Below, piece by piece: positions 1 through 5,699 of a DNA stretch of 11,790 bases (position 1 is its first letter; every line of letters begins with the position of its first letter). The translations under genes and the position numbers were made by a program. The notes beneath the pieces were generated by a model. That model was not told where the DNA came from, searched no databases, and saw only the letters and a program-made list of their open reading frames with translations. The DNA is from Gammaproteobacteria bacterium. Its GTDB lineage: Bacteria; Pseudomonadota; Gammaproteobacteria; SZUA-21. Location: assembly GCA_003233075.1 (NCBI GenBank), contig QIKQ01000142.1, forward strand, positions 1 to 11,790, in the 5' to 3' direction.

Positions 1-350
1 ACTATGCCTGCGCACTTCTCGGTCGTGAAAACGTGTCATAGCATACCCTTGAACCGTCTCGCTACGAAGTGCTGTGAGAAAAGCGGGCTAAGTGATATTA
101 CTACCTAGATTAAATTATTTGATTATGCATTTCTGACCAAAAAAATATAATGCCTGCTCAAAGTGGTATAAATATCCATCGCTCATAGAATTATGCGCAT
201 TTAGAGTAAGGTTGATTAAATAGCGTGCAATTTTGTGTTATTAAGGATGATTAGATTTAAAAATGCAATCATGTAGGTGCATTTTGCAATAGATTTACCC
301 CGCATTTAGTTGACTATATCGATTAAGTGCATGTTTTATAAGTATTATAT

Positions 351-378
351 TTGGTGGCATGTGAATTGCCCTTATATA
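351..378 (+). promoter_or_regulatory. Candidate sigma70-type promoter for soxYZ
   Basis: TTGGTG (351-356) is separated by 16 bp from TATATA (373-378), which would place transcription start near 385 and leave a leader of about 35 nt before soxY. A second, weaker candidate is TTGACT (310-315) with TTTTAT (334-339) at 18 bp. The region is so AT-rich that chance matches are expected, so the choice is tentative. Confidence 0.35.
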
Positions 379-405
379 AAGTGAGCAAACTATACCTTCA
401 ATAAT

Positions 406-411
406 AAGGAG
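406..411 (+). promoter_or_regulatory. Ribosome binding site of soxY
   Basis: AAGGAG sits 7 bp before the ATG at 419. This decides the start in favour of 419 rather than the in-frame ATG at 428, which would be 16 bp away. Confidence 0.8.
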
Positions 412-418
412 TACAGTA

Positions 419-892
419 ATGACTGATATGAAACGTAGAACCTTGTTAAAAGGCTCTTTGGGTGCTGGCCTAGTCGGTGTAGCAGCTGGAGCAGGTCTTC
501 TAAGTCCACAAGCAGTATTCGCTAAGTGGAATAAAGGAGCCTTCACATCAAAGAAAGTTGATGACGCTGTTAAAAAATTACTTGGCAGTTCATCTATGGC
601 AAACAGTGGCGCGATTAAAATCACTGCCCCACCAATTGCTGAAAACGGCGCAGAAGTTGGCATCACCGTTCAATCATCTTTACCTAAAGTTGACTCAATA
701 AGTATTTTAGTTGAGAAAAATGGTCAACCTTTGGCAGCCAATTTTACTATGGCCTCTAACACTAACGCGTTTATTCGCACACGTATCAAGATCGGTAAAA
801 CCTCAAACGTCCACGCAGTGGTTCGTTCAAACGGCAAACTGTTCACAGCGAAACGTGAAGTGAAAGTAACTATCGGTGGTTGTGGCGGATAA
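419..892 (+). CDS. soxY: Thiosulfate oxidation carrier protein SoxY
   Basis: SoxY is the sulfur-carrier subunit of the periplasmic Sox system. It partners SoxZ, and its C-terminal cysteine is the residue to which thiosulfate is covalently attached by SoxAX and then processed by SoxB and SoxCD. The 157-residue protein shows a twin-arginine signal (KRRTLLKG, residues 5-12), a hydrophobic Gly/Ala stretch (13-34) and a likely cleavage after VFA (33-35). The diagnostic C-terminus is GGCGG with Cys155. Length is normal for the family. soxZ follows after 42 bp on the same strand, so the two probably form one transcript ending at the hairpin near 1280. The oxidised partner genes soxA, soxX, soxB, soxC and soxD are absent here. 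Identification is firm because signal, C-terminal motif and neighbour agree. Confidence 0.96.
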   Translation: MTDMKRRTLLKGSLGAGLVGVAAGAGLLSPQAVFAKWNKGAFTSKKVDDAVKKLLGSSSMANSGAIKITAPPIAENGAEVGITVQSSLPKVDSISILVEKNGQPLAANFTMASNTNAFIRTRIKIGKTSNVHAVVRSNGKLFTAKREVKVTIGGCGG

Positions 893-934
893 TCGCTAAC
901 AACAAGCTATTTTAATTTTAGAGAGGACAAGAAT

Positions 935-1246
935 ATGGCTAAAAATAGAGCAAGAGCGACCAACAAAGGTGGCGTTACAACAGTCAAAGCGATTATCAGT
1001 CATCCGATGGAAACTGGTCTTCGTAAAGACAAAAAATCAGGTAAGAAAATACCTGCACATTTTATCGAAGAACTAACGGTAGCTGCTGAAGGTAAAACAG
1101 TATTAACCGCTAACTGGGGACCTGCTGTTTCTAAGAACCCTTTATTGCACTTTACTTACAAAGGTGGCAAAAAAGGCGATAAAATATTAATAAGCTGGAA
1201 CGATAACAAGGGTGTAAAAGACTCAATCGAAACAGCAGTTAAATAA
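935..1246 (+). CDS. soxZ: Thiosulfate oxidation carrier complex protein SoxZ
   Basis: SoxZ is the small beta-sandwich partner of SoxY. In this family it has no export signal of its own and crosses the membrane together with the Tat substrate SoxY. The 103-residue product lacks a signal peptide and carries family features: an early VKAIISHPMETG segment (residues 17-28), PAHFIEELTV (40-49) and a C-terminal GDKILISWNDNKG region (81-93). The ribosome binding site GAGGA (923-927) lies 7 bp before the ATG. It is the last gene of the soxYZ unit, and a strong hairpin terminator begins 15 bp after its stop. No defects are visible. Confidence 0.96.
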   Translation: MAKNRARATNKGGVTTVKAIISHPMETGLRKDKKSGKKIPAHFIEELTVAAEGKTVLTANWGPAVSKNPLLHFTYKGGKKGDKILISWNDNKGVKDSIETAVK

Positions 1247-1261
1247 TTTTAATTATTTAAC

Positions 1262-1298
1262 AAAAAGCCTTCTTCTAATTTTAGGAAGAAGGCTTTTT
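1262..1298. terminator. Bidirectional-type intrinsic terminator after soxZ
   Basis: A perfect 14-bp inverted repeat pairs AAAAAGCCTTCTTC (1262-1275) with GAAGAAGGCTTTTT (1285-1298) around a 9-nt loop. The GC-containing core is flanked by an A tract on the left and a T tract on the right, so the structure could terminate transcription from either strand. On the plus strand it closes the soxYZ unit. Confidence 0.93.
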
Positions 1299-1424
1299 AC
1301 TTTTAAACACTTCAAGTTCGTCAATTTCAGCAATCAATGATATTCTGTCGGAATAATATCCAACTCTTTCTAACACTTTTGTAATATCACAAACTAAATA
1401 AATCGCTTCTCCTAAGCATCTCTC
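1281..1424 (-). pseudogene. Start-less 47-codon reading frame, possible gene remnant
   Basis: On the minus strand an open frame runs from just after a TAG at 1425-1427 to a TAA at 1281-1283. The translation looks protein-like: it contains AIYLVCDITKVLERVGYY, then SDRISLIAEIDELEVF and ends in KSKKPSS. No ATG, GTG or TTG occurs early in the frame; the first GTG would leave only about 32 codons. Its 5' end lies in the 13-bp tandem repeat, whose nearest ATG is in another frame. The last codons and the stop overlap the soxZ terminator. I read it as the possible C-terminal remnant of a small gene whose start was lost when the repeat expanded. It may also be chance, and I do not recognise the family. 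Confidence 0.35.
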
Positions 1425-1522
1425 CTAAGCATCTCTCCTAAGCATCTCTCCTAAGCATCTCTCCTAAGCATCTCTCCTAAGCATCTCTCCCAAGTATCTC
1501 TCCCAAGTATCTCTAAAGTATC
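1409..1522. repeat. 13-bp tandem repeat array, eight units plus a partial
   Basis: Six identical consecutive copies of CTCCTAAGCATCT occupy 1409-1486. They are followed by two copies of the variant CTCCCAAGTATCT (1487-1512) and a decayed partial copy (1513-1522). The clean boundary between identical and variant units indicates recent expansion by slippage. On the minus strand each of the six main units contains AGGAG two bases before an ATG, and each ATG opens only a six-codon frame ending at TAG in the next unit. The unit length is not a multiple of three. No protein-coding use is apparent. Confidence 0.97.
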
Positions 1523-1599
1523 ATTTTGCTGAAATTATCAATTATTCAGGCTAGACTGATGTAATTGTTGATAAAATAAGTACAAGGAATAGTGTTCGT

Positions 1600-3048
1600 A
1601 TGCTAGATGCTGCTTTTTCACTTCTGATTCTTCAAGGGCTAATGGGTGCTTTTGATACATTGTATCATCATGAACTGAAATTAAATTTACCTTGGCGAAA
1701 GTCAGCAAGTAAAGAATTATTCATTCATGCCATTCGTAATTTTTTTTATATTATTGTGTTCTTTTCTTTAGCTTGGACTGAATGGCGTGGCGCTTATGTA
1801 TGGCTTTTTATCGCACTCTTAATTGCGGAAGTGGGTTTAACGCTTTGGGATTTTGTAGTTGAAGATAATACTCGAATTTTACCCAGCACCGAGCGTATTA
1901 CGCATACTTTATTAGCGTTAAACTATGGCCTTATATTGGCATTTTTAGCGCCTACTTTATTATCATGGGGTAGCTACTCTACTGAATTTAGTTTTACTAG
2001 CCATGGTGGCTACTCCTGGATTATCACTCTATTTGCTATCGGTGTTTTAGTTTGGAGTATTCGTGATGGCCTTGCTCATTTTCGTTTACAAAAATTTGCA
2101 GAGAATAAAGAATTTAGCGCTGCACTCAATTTAAATGAGCCAGGGCAGTGTATCTTAATTTCAGGCGGCAGTGGTTATATCGGCAGTCAATTAGCACAGC
2201 GATTAATAGACGAAGGCCATGACGTTAGCATAGTAACTCGAAGCATTCATAAATCAGCAATACATTTTTCAGGTAAAATTCGTTTAATAGATGATCTTAA
2301 AAACATTAACGCAACTGAAAATATTGATGTAATAATAAATTTAACTGGGGCCTCCATTGCGGGTGGCTTTTGGACTGACAAATATAAACTGGAGCTCAAA
2401 AGCAGCCGAATTAAAGCGACTCGAAATCTAGTCAGCTTATGCGAGAGACTTGAAACAAAACCAAAACTTGTTATATCAGCTTCTGCGGTTGGTTATTACG
2501 GCAATCAAGGTGATCATATCTGTGATGAAACTCAAGACGGTGATGATAGTTTTTCACATGAACTTTGTTTGGCCTGGGAAACTGAGGCTGAAAAATTTGA
2601 GGCCTTAGACATTCGCTTATGTATTCTGCGTCTTGGCGTCGTTTTTGGTATTAATGGCGGACCTCTGGCAAAAATGATTTTTCCATTTGAATTTGGTATA
2701 GGTGGAATACTGGGAGATGGCAAGCAGTGGTTTTCTTGGGTGCATTTAGAAGATGTATTTCGCTCGATCGCTTTTTGCATTAACAAGACAGATCTAAGCG
2801 GAAGGTTTAATATTACCGCACCCGATCCGGTACGTAATAAGGTATTAACAGCTGCGATTGGCAAAGCATTGAAACGGCCGACCCTGCTACCCATGCCGGT
2901 CAAAGCGATTAAAACTTTATTTGGAAAAATGGGTGAAGAAATATTTTTATTTAGCATCCGGGCTAGCTCAGATAAAATCCAACTTGAGGGATTTGAATTT
3001 AACTATACCGAGATAGAAGAAACCCTCGATAAAACACTCAATCCATAG
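1600..3048 (+). CDS. TIGR01777/SDR39U1-type NAD(P)-binding oxidoreductase with N-terminal membrane domain
   Basis: A 482-residue protein in two parts. Residues 1-165 are a membrane domain with hydrophobic segments near 43-60, 64-84, 103-123 and 139-157. From about residue 183 it is an extended short-chain dehydrogenase/epimerase of the TIGR01777 (YfcH, SDR39U1) family. Visible motifs are the Rossmann loop GGSGYIG (189-195), the SASAVGYYG segment (293-301) containing the family's conserved YYG, LAWETEAEKF (324-333), a LRLGVVFG strand (343-350) and QWFSWVHLEDV (376-386). The family is usually about 300 residues long, so the N-terminus is an added anchor that should place the enzyme on the inner membrane facing the cytoplasm. 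The substrate of these proteins is unknown. The ribosome binding site AAGGA (1584-1588) precedes the start by 11 bp. The esterase gene follows after a palindromic spacer. Confidence 0.9.
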   Translation: MLDAAFSLLILQGLMGAFDTLYHHELKLNLPWRKSASKELFIHAIRNFFYIIVFFSLAWTEWRGAYVWLFIALLIAEVGLTLWDFVVEDNTRILPSTERITHTLLALNYGLILAFLAPTLLSWGSYSTEFSFTSHGGYSWIITLFAIGVLVWSIRDGLAHFRLQKFAENKEFSAALNLNEPGQCILISGGSGYIGSQLAQRLIDEGHDVSIVTRSIHKSAIHFSGKIRLIDDLKNINATENIDVIINLTGASIAGGFWTDKYKLELKSSRIKATRNLVSLCERLETKPKLVISASAVGYYGNQGDHICDETQDGDDSFSHELCLAWETEAEKFEALDIRLCILRLGVVFGINGGPLAKMIFPFEFGIGGILGDGKQWFSWVHLEDVFRSIAFCINKTDLSGRFNITAPDPVRNKVLTAAIGKALKRPTLLPMPVKAIKTLFGKMGEEIFLFSIRASSDKIQLEGFEFNYTEIEETLDKTLNP

Positions 3049-3065
3049 AATAGGAAGGTAACCAA

Positions 3066-3131
3066 GTCTAGCTTAGCATTCGGCTTACTGTTTCAATATT
3101 TATAGTTTTTTAACCGAATGCTAAGCTAGAC
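3066..3131. repeat. 66-bp palindrome with perfect 18-bp arms
   Basis: GTCTAGCTTAGCATTCGG (3066-3083) is matched without error by its reverse complement at 3114-3131 around a 30-nt AT-rich middle. Three further base pairs (TTA 3085-3087 with TAA 3111-3113) can form past a one-base bulge. It fills most of the 101-bp gap between the oxidoreductase stop and the esterase start. There is no T tract after the right arm, so it is not a typical intrinsic terminator. It could be a mobile palindromic repeat, an RNA-processing hairpin or an operator. Confidence 0.9.
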
Positions 3132-3149
3132 CTGGCACTTGCATAATAT

Positions 3150-3815
3150 ATGACATCTTTAGAAATACTCACACGGTCTACGGCAGACGAGGTTGACGCT
3201 TGTGTTATCTGGCTACATGGCTTGGGTGCAGACGGCAATGACTTCTATGACATAGTTCCGATGCTAGGCTTAAGTCCTGAGTTAAAAATTAAATTTATTT
3301 TTCCGCATGCACCTGTCCAAGCAGTCACGGTTAATGCGGGCATGCGTATGCGCGCTTGGTACGATATTGTTGGTATAGGAGATCAACATGAAGACGATAA
3401 ACCTGGTATTACACAAACAGCTAAGATTATTAATGCGCTAATAGATGGGCAAGTGAAATCAGGGATTAAGTCCGAGAGAATTATACTTGCTGGTTTCTCC
3501 CAGGGTGGTGCAATTAGCCTATTTACTGGCTTACGCCATAAAAAGTCATTAGGCGGAATACTCGCTATGTCAGCTTATTTGCCAGTATTAGACGAGTTAG
3601 AATCTGATGCGAGCGAAACAAATAAAAAAACGCCAATACTCATGATGCACGGCAGCCAAGACGATGTTGTGCCTATTGAGTTTGCTAAGCGTTCGAAAGA
3701 TAAATTAACCAGCCTTAATTATAATTTAGAATGGCAAACCTATCCTATGGCGCACTCAGTTTGCCCAGAACAATGCATCGACATTGGTAATTGGATGTTA
3801 GCTCAATTTACGTAG
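3150..3815 (+). CDS. Carboxylesterase/phospholipase, alpha/beta hydrolase
   Basis: A 221-residue cytoplasmic serine hydrolase of the phospholipase/carboxylesterase (acyl-protein thioesterase-like, Pfam Abhydrolase_2) family, which cleaves short acyl esters or thioesters. The family signature is complete: VIWLHGLGADGND (residues 19-31, oxyanion region), FIFPHAPVQAVTVNAGMRMRAWYD across 49-72, nucleophile GFSQGG (115-120, Ser117), acid HGSQDDVVP (167-175, probably Asp171) and catalytic His202 in MAHSV. The length is typical and there is no signal peptide. No clear ribosome binding site precedes the ATG, which lies 18 bp after a large palindrome. The start is chosen because the homologous core begins soon after it. 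The natural substrate cannot be inferred. Confidence 0.92.
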   Translation: MTSLEILTRSTADEVDACVIWLHGLGADGNDFYDIVPMLGLSPELKIKFIFPHAPVQAVTVNAGMRMRAWYDIVGIGDQHEDDKPGITQTAKIINALIDGQVKSGIKSERIILAGFSQGGAISLFTGLRHKKSLGGILAMSAYLPVLDELESDASETNKKTPILMMHGSQDDVVPIEFAKRSKDKLTSLNYNLEWQTYPMAHSVCPEQCIDIGNWMLAQFT

Positions 3816-3891
3816 ATAATTTTTACAATTAGTCTATTTTTGAAAGTGAAATATCTGCCGAAATCGGAAGGTAAAATAATTCAAGACCTAG

Positions 3892-3926
3892 CCTGTAGGA
3901 AGCGTTCATTGAACGCTGAGTACAGG
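3892..3926 (+). repeat. REP-like palindrome with GTAG head
   Basis: The outer arms CCTGTA (3892-3897) and TACAGG (3921-3926) enclose a 3/3 internal loop. Inside it the perfect arms AGCGTTCA (3901-3908) and TGAACGCT (3910-3917) are separated by one base. The GTAG just before the inner stem (3895-3898) matches the GTAG-type head of gammaproteobacterial repetitive extragenic palindromes. The intergenic position between convergent genes fits. Copy number elsewhere in the genome is unknown. Confidence 0.65.
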
Positions 3927-3977
3927 ATAATACTTTCCTAATTTCTTAAATCCTAAAAATAATATTGATTTATTTTT

Positions 3978-4016
3978 CCTGCACTCCGTCGTCTTCGACT
4001 CCGTCTTGCAGGCTAC
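3978..4016 (-). repeat. Second REP-like hairpin, inverted orientation
   Basis: CCTGCA (3978-3983) pairs with TGCAGG (4007-4012). The enclosed sequence has two direct copies of ACTCCGTC (3983-3990 and 3998-4005) and an inner mini-stem GTCG/CGAC (3988-3991 with 3996-3999). Read on the minus strand it starts with GTAG (4013-4016), so it mirrors the head of the neighbouring element at 3895. The two together resemble an inverted pair of REP units, although the loop sequences differ. Confidence 0.5.
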
Positions 4017-4063
4017 TTATGCTTTTTGTAATGTCTCTAATGGTTTTTGTAGTATAGATAAAT

Positions 4064-4140
4064 CGACATCCAGGCTCTCGGCAACTGCTCCTGCGTTGTT
4101 CTACCACGCGCATCCCTGCGCGCGTAAAGAACCCAAGCTA
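4064..4140. repeat. GC-rich block in AT-rich spacer, possible dispersed repeat
   Basis: This block is visibly much richer in G+C than the surrounding DNA and has no coding explanation. It contains a short hairpin, CGCGC (4107-4111) with GCGCG (4118-4122). The compositional jump suggests a dispersed repeat or a fragment acquired from elsewhere. The left and right limits are approximate. Confidence 0.35.
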
Positions 4141-4184
4141 CGTTTATTTGCTAGCCTGTTGTTGATAGAATTACGAATTTATGG

Positions 4185-5024
4185 TTACTTGGTAAAGGTG
4201 ACTGATATTATTTTTATGTCTTTCGTCGGCTTGCTGCCTGCGCCTACTTTCTTATTACTGATTTTATCAACAATATCCATACCTTTACGGACCTGACCAA
4301 AAACAGTGTGTTTTCCGGTGAGCCATTTTGTATCGATGACATTAATAAAAAATTGTGAGCCGTTAGTATTGGGGCCCGAATTTGCCATTGCCAAGGCACC
4401 TCTTATTGGTGGGTGTGATTTACGTGTATTGTTATATATGTACCCCTGCGTTGTGTAGACATCCATTAGGCTAAGACCTGCTAGGTTCTTTTGAACTTCT
4501 GCTTGTCGCTTCTTGAATTCATCATCGGATTTTATTCCCATTTTGGCTACTAGCGGTGAAACTACTTTTTGCTGAAATTCGCTCTGAGATCGAATGAGTA
4601 ACCATTTGTGAGGCTGACCATTGGTGACCGCTTTCATTTTATCGAGACCGAGAGATTTCGCGCTTATTTCGTCTTCAAATTTGTAACCAGGGCCACTGCG
4701 GCCTGTTCCCATTGGGCAGCCACCTTGTATCATAAAGTTCTTTATAACGCGGTGAAATCCTAGGCCATTGTAAAAGGGACGTTTTACTTTTTTGCCAGTT
4801 TTAGGGTCAGTAAATTCTTTTTTGCCTTGTGCCAGATCGATGAAGTTTTTCACTGTTTTAGGCGCTTCCTTAGGGAAAAGCTCGATATAGACTTTACCTT
4901 CTGATGTTTCAATGACTGCGACAGGATTGCTCGCATCTTCTTTTTTGAGATCGCCAGCAAACAGTAGGTTCATACTAAAAAGTAAGATACTAGAAGCGAG
5001 AAGTTTAATCTGTCGTTTTTTCAT
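4185..5024 (-). CDS. Exported cyclophilin-type peptidyl-prolyl cis-trans isomerase
   Basis: The enzyme catalyses proline isomerisation during protein folding, probably in the periplasm. Residues 1-23 form a Sec signal (a Lys/Arg start, the hydrophobic stretch LLASSILLFSMNLLF and a probable AGD junction) without a lipobox cysteine. The cyclophilin core has the catalytic FHRVI (90-94, Arg92), FMIQGG (97-102), ANSGPNTNGSQFFI (214-227) and WLTGKH (234-239), so the active-site residues are intact. At 279 residues it is about 80-90 longer than usual bacterial cyclophilins. The excess is an insertion at roughly 120-205, between the GPGYKFEDE and ALAMANSG segments, that is charged and predicted mostly helical. 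The gene is monocistronic here, convergent with the esterase and preceded by a good extended -10 promoter. Its ribosome binding site is weak. Confidence 0.93.
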   Translation of the reverse strand: MKKRQIKLLASSILLFSMNLLFAGDLKKEDASNPVAVIETSEGKVYIELFPKEAPKTVKNFIDLAQGKKEFTDPKTGKKVKRPFYNGLGFHRVIKNFMIQGGCPMGTGRSGPGYKFEDEISAKSLGLDKMKAVTNGQPHKWLLIRSQSEFQQKVVSPLVAKMGIKSDDEFKKRQAEVQKNLAGLSLMDVYTTQGYIYNNTRKSHPPIRGALAMANSGPNTNGSQFFINVIDTKWLTGKHTVFGQVRKGMDIVDKISNKKVGAGSKPTKDIKIISVTFTK

Positions 5025-5057
5025 ATAATTTCATCCAGGTGAGGCCAGAACTAAACT

Positions 5058-5066
5058 ATTATAGCA
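5058..5066 (-). promoter_or_regulatory. Extended -10 promoter of the cyclophilin gene
   Basis: On the minus strand TGCTATAAT combines a consensus TATAAT (5058-5063) with the upstream TG of an extended -10 element. No good -35 hexamer is found at 16-18 bp, as is usual for extended -10 promoters. Transcription would start near 5051 and leave a leader of about 27 nt. Confidence 0.6.
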
Positions 5067-5165
5067 GTGGATTAATTGTAAGCCCATGTTAAATTGAAGC
5101 AAATTAAGGTAAATTGTGCTTAGCACTTAGACGTTATTAGCGATCGAAATACAGCCAGGGTAAAA

Positions 5166-5696
5166 ATGAGTAAATCCAATCTATTTGTTGAACATATGGG
5201 CGACGAATTTAAAAAATTAGATCCTATGGTGCAGCAAGCGCATAGGGGTAAATCAATCATTCAAGGCATCGTCGGTGTAAGCCAAGGTAATTTTCTAGCG
5301 AGAATGATATGTCGCCTACTAAAATTGCCAAAAGCAGGAACAAAAGTCGAATTACGAGTTGAGGCTGATCATCAAGCAGATATCGTTTATTGGAATCGTA
5401 ATTTTGCCGGCCAGCAGATGAATACTCGATTTAGGCGACAGGGTGATTATGTCTATGAGTCACTAGGTCCAGTTAAACTATTTTTTTACCTTGAAAATAA
5501 AAACGGAGCGTTAATTTATAATTTAAAGAGAGTCGCATTGTGGGGAATGCGCCTGCCCTTATTTATTGCGCCTAAGCTAAGCGCCTTTGAGAAAGCCTGT
5601 GCAGGCAAATATAGTTTCAAAGTACTAATTAGTCTGCCAGTAATAGGCAAACTTATTGAGTATCATGGAGAGCTTCTTTTGGAAACAGAAAGCTGA
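5166..5696 (+). CDS. DUF4166 domain-containing protein
   Basis: A 176-residue protein made up almost entirely of one DUF4166 domain; the molecular function of this family is unknown. Features matching my memory of the family are LFVEHMGDEFKKLDP followed by V22 and H26 (residues 6-26), the LPKAGTKV segment (54-61), W76-R78-F80 with AGQ, ESLGP (98-102), PLFIAPKLSAFEKACAGKYSF (131-151) and a C-terminal VIGKLIEYHGELL (159-171). There is no signal peptide or membrane segment, so it is probably cytoplasmic. The start is supported by CAGGG (5156-5160), 5 bp before the ATG. The large ankyrin-MORN lipoprotein gene begins 3 bp after its stop, so the two are probably cotranscribed and perhaps translationally coupled. 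From memory, this domain is also found fused to NAD(P)-binding oxidoreductases. Confidence 0.85.
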   Translation: MSKSNLFVEHMGDEFKKLDPMVQQAHRGKSIIQGIVGVSQGNFLARMICRLLKLPKAGTKVELRVEADHQADIVYWNRNFAGQQMNTRFRRQGDYVYESLGPVKLFFYLENKNGALIYNLKRVALWGMRLPLFIAPKLSAFEKACAGKYSFKVLISLPVIGKLIEYHGELLLETES

Positions 5697-5699
5697 CAT

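Larger units (their letters stand above)
1..418. other. Left-edge leader upstream of soxY, no supported gene
   Basis: No convincing gene is visible in this stretch, and most of it is very AT-rich. At the extreme left, positions 3-41 on the plus strand can be read as 12 codons ending in TAG, which could be the tail of an upstream gene. On the minus strand an ATG at 37-39, preceded by an AAGGG, could start a gene leaving the window. Both are too short to choose between. The remainder to 418 probably holds the soxYZ promoter and 5' untranslated leader. Confidence 0.5.
3816..4184. other. Repeat-rich spacer between convergent genes
   Basis: This 369-bp stretch separates the esterase and cyclophilin stop codons. 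It holds no credible gene, and the open frames crossing it lack ribosome binding sites and family features. It contains three structured blocks described separately: a REP-like hairpin near 3892, a second hairpin near 3978 and a GC-rich block near 4064. The 9-mer CTAGCCTGT occurs at 3888-3896 and again at 4151-4159, bracketing all three. No obvious intrinsic terminator for either flanking gene is seen. Confidence 0.7.

Noticed and set aside
1..41. Partial gene at the left edge on either strand
   Set aside because: A 12-codon plus-strand tail and a 13-codon minus-strand start are equally possible, and neither is long enough to support.
295..666. A 123-codon minus-strand frame overlapping soxY
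   Set aside because: Most of it is antisense to the well-supported soxY gene, and it has no recognisable motif.
1409..1522. CRISPR array
   Set aside because: The 13-bp units are directly adjacent with no spacers and there are no cas genes, so it is a simple tandem repeat.
2532..2957. A 141-codon minus-strand frame inside the oxidoreductase gene
   Set aside because: It is fully antisense to conserved SDR motifs and its composition is that of a mirrored coding frame.
3066..3131. Intrinsic terminator of the oxidoreductase gene
   Set aside because: The stem is long but the loop is large and AT-rich and no T tract follows the right arm.
3888..4159. Calling CTAGCCTGT a proven target-site duplication of an insertion
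   Set aside because: A 9-mer can recur by chance in this distance, and no transposase or terminal inverted repeats lie between the copies.
4006..4296. A 96-codon plus-strand open frame across the convergent spacer
   Set aside because: It runs through REP-like and GC-rich repeats, then antisense to the conserved C-terminus of the cyclophilin gene, with no ribosome binding site or family features.
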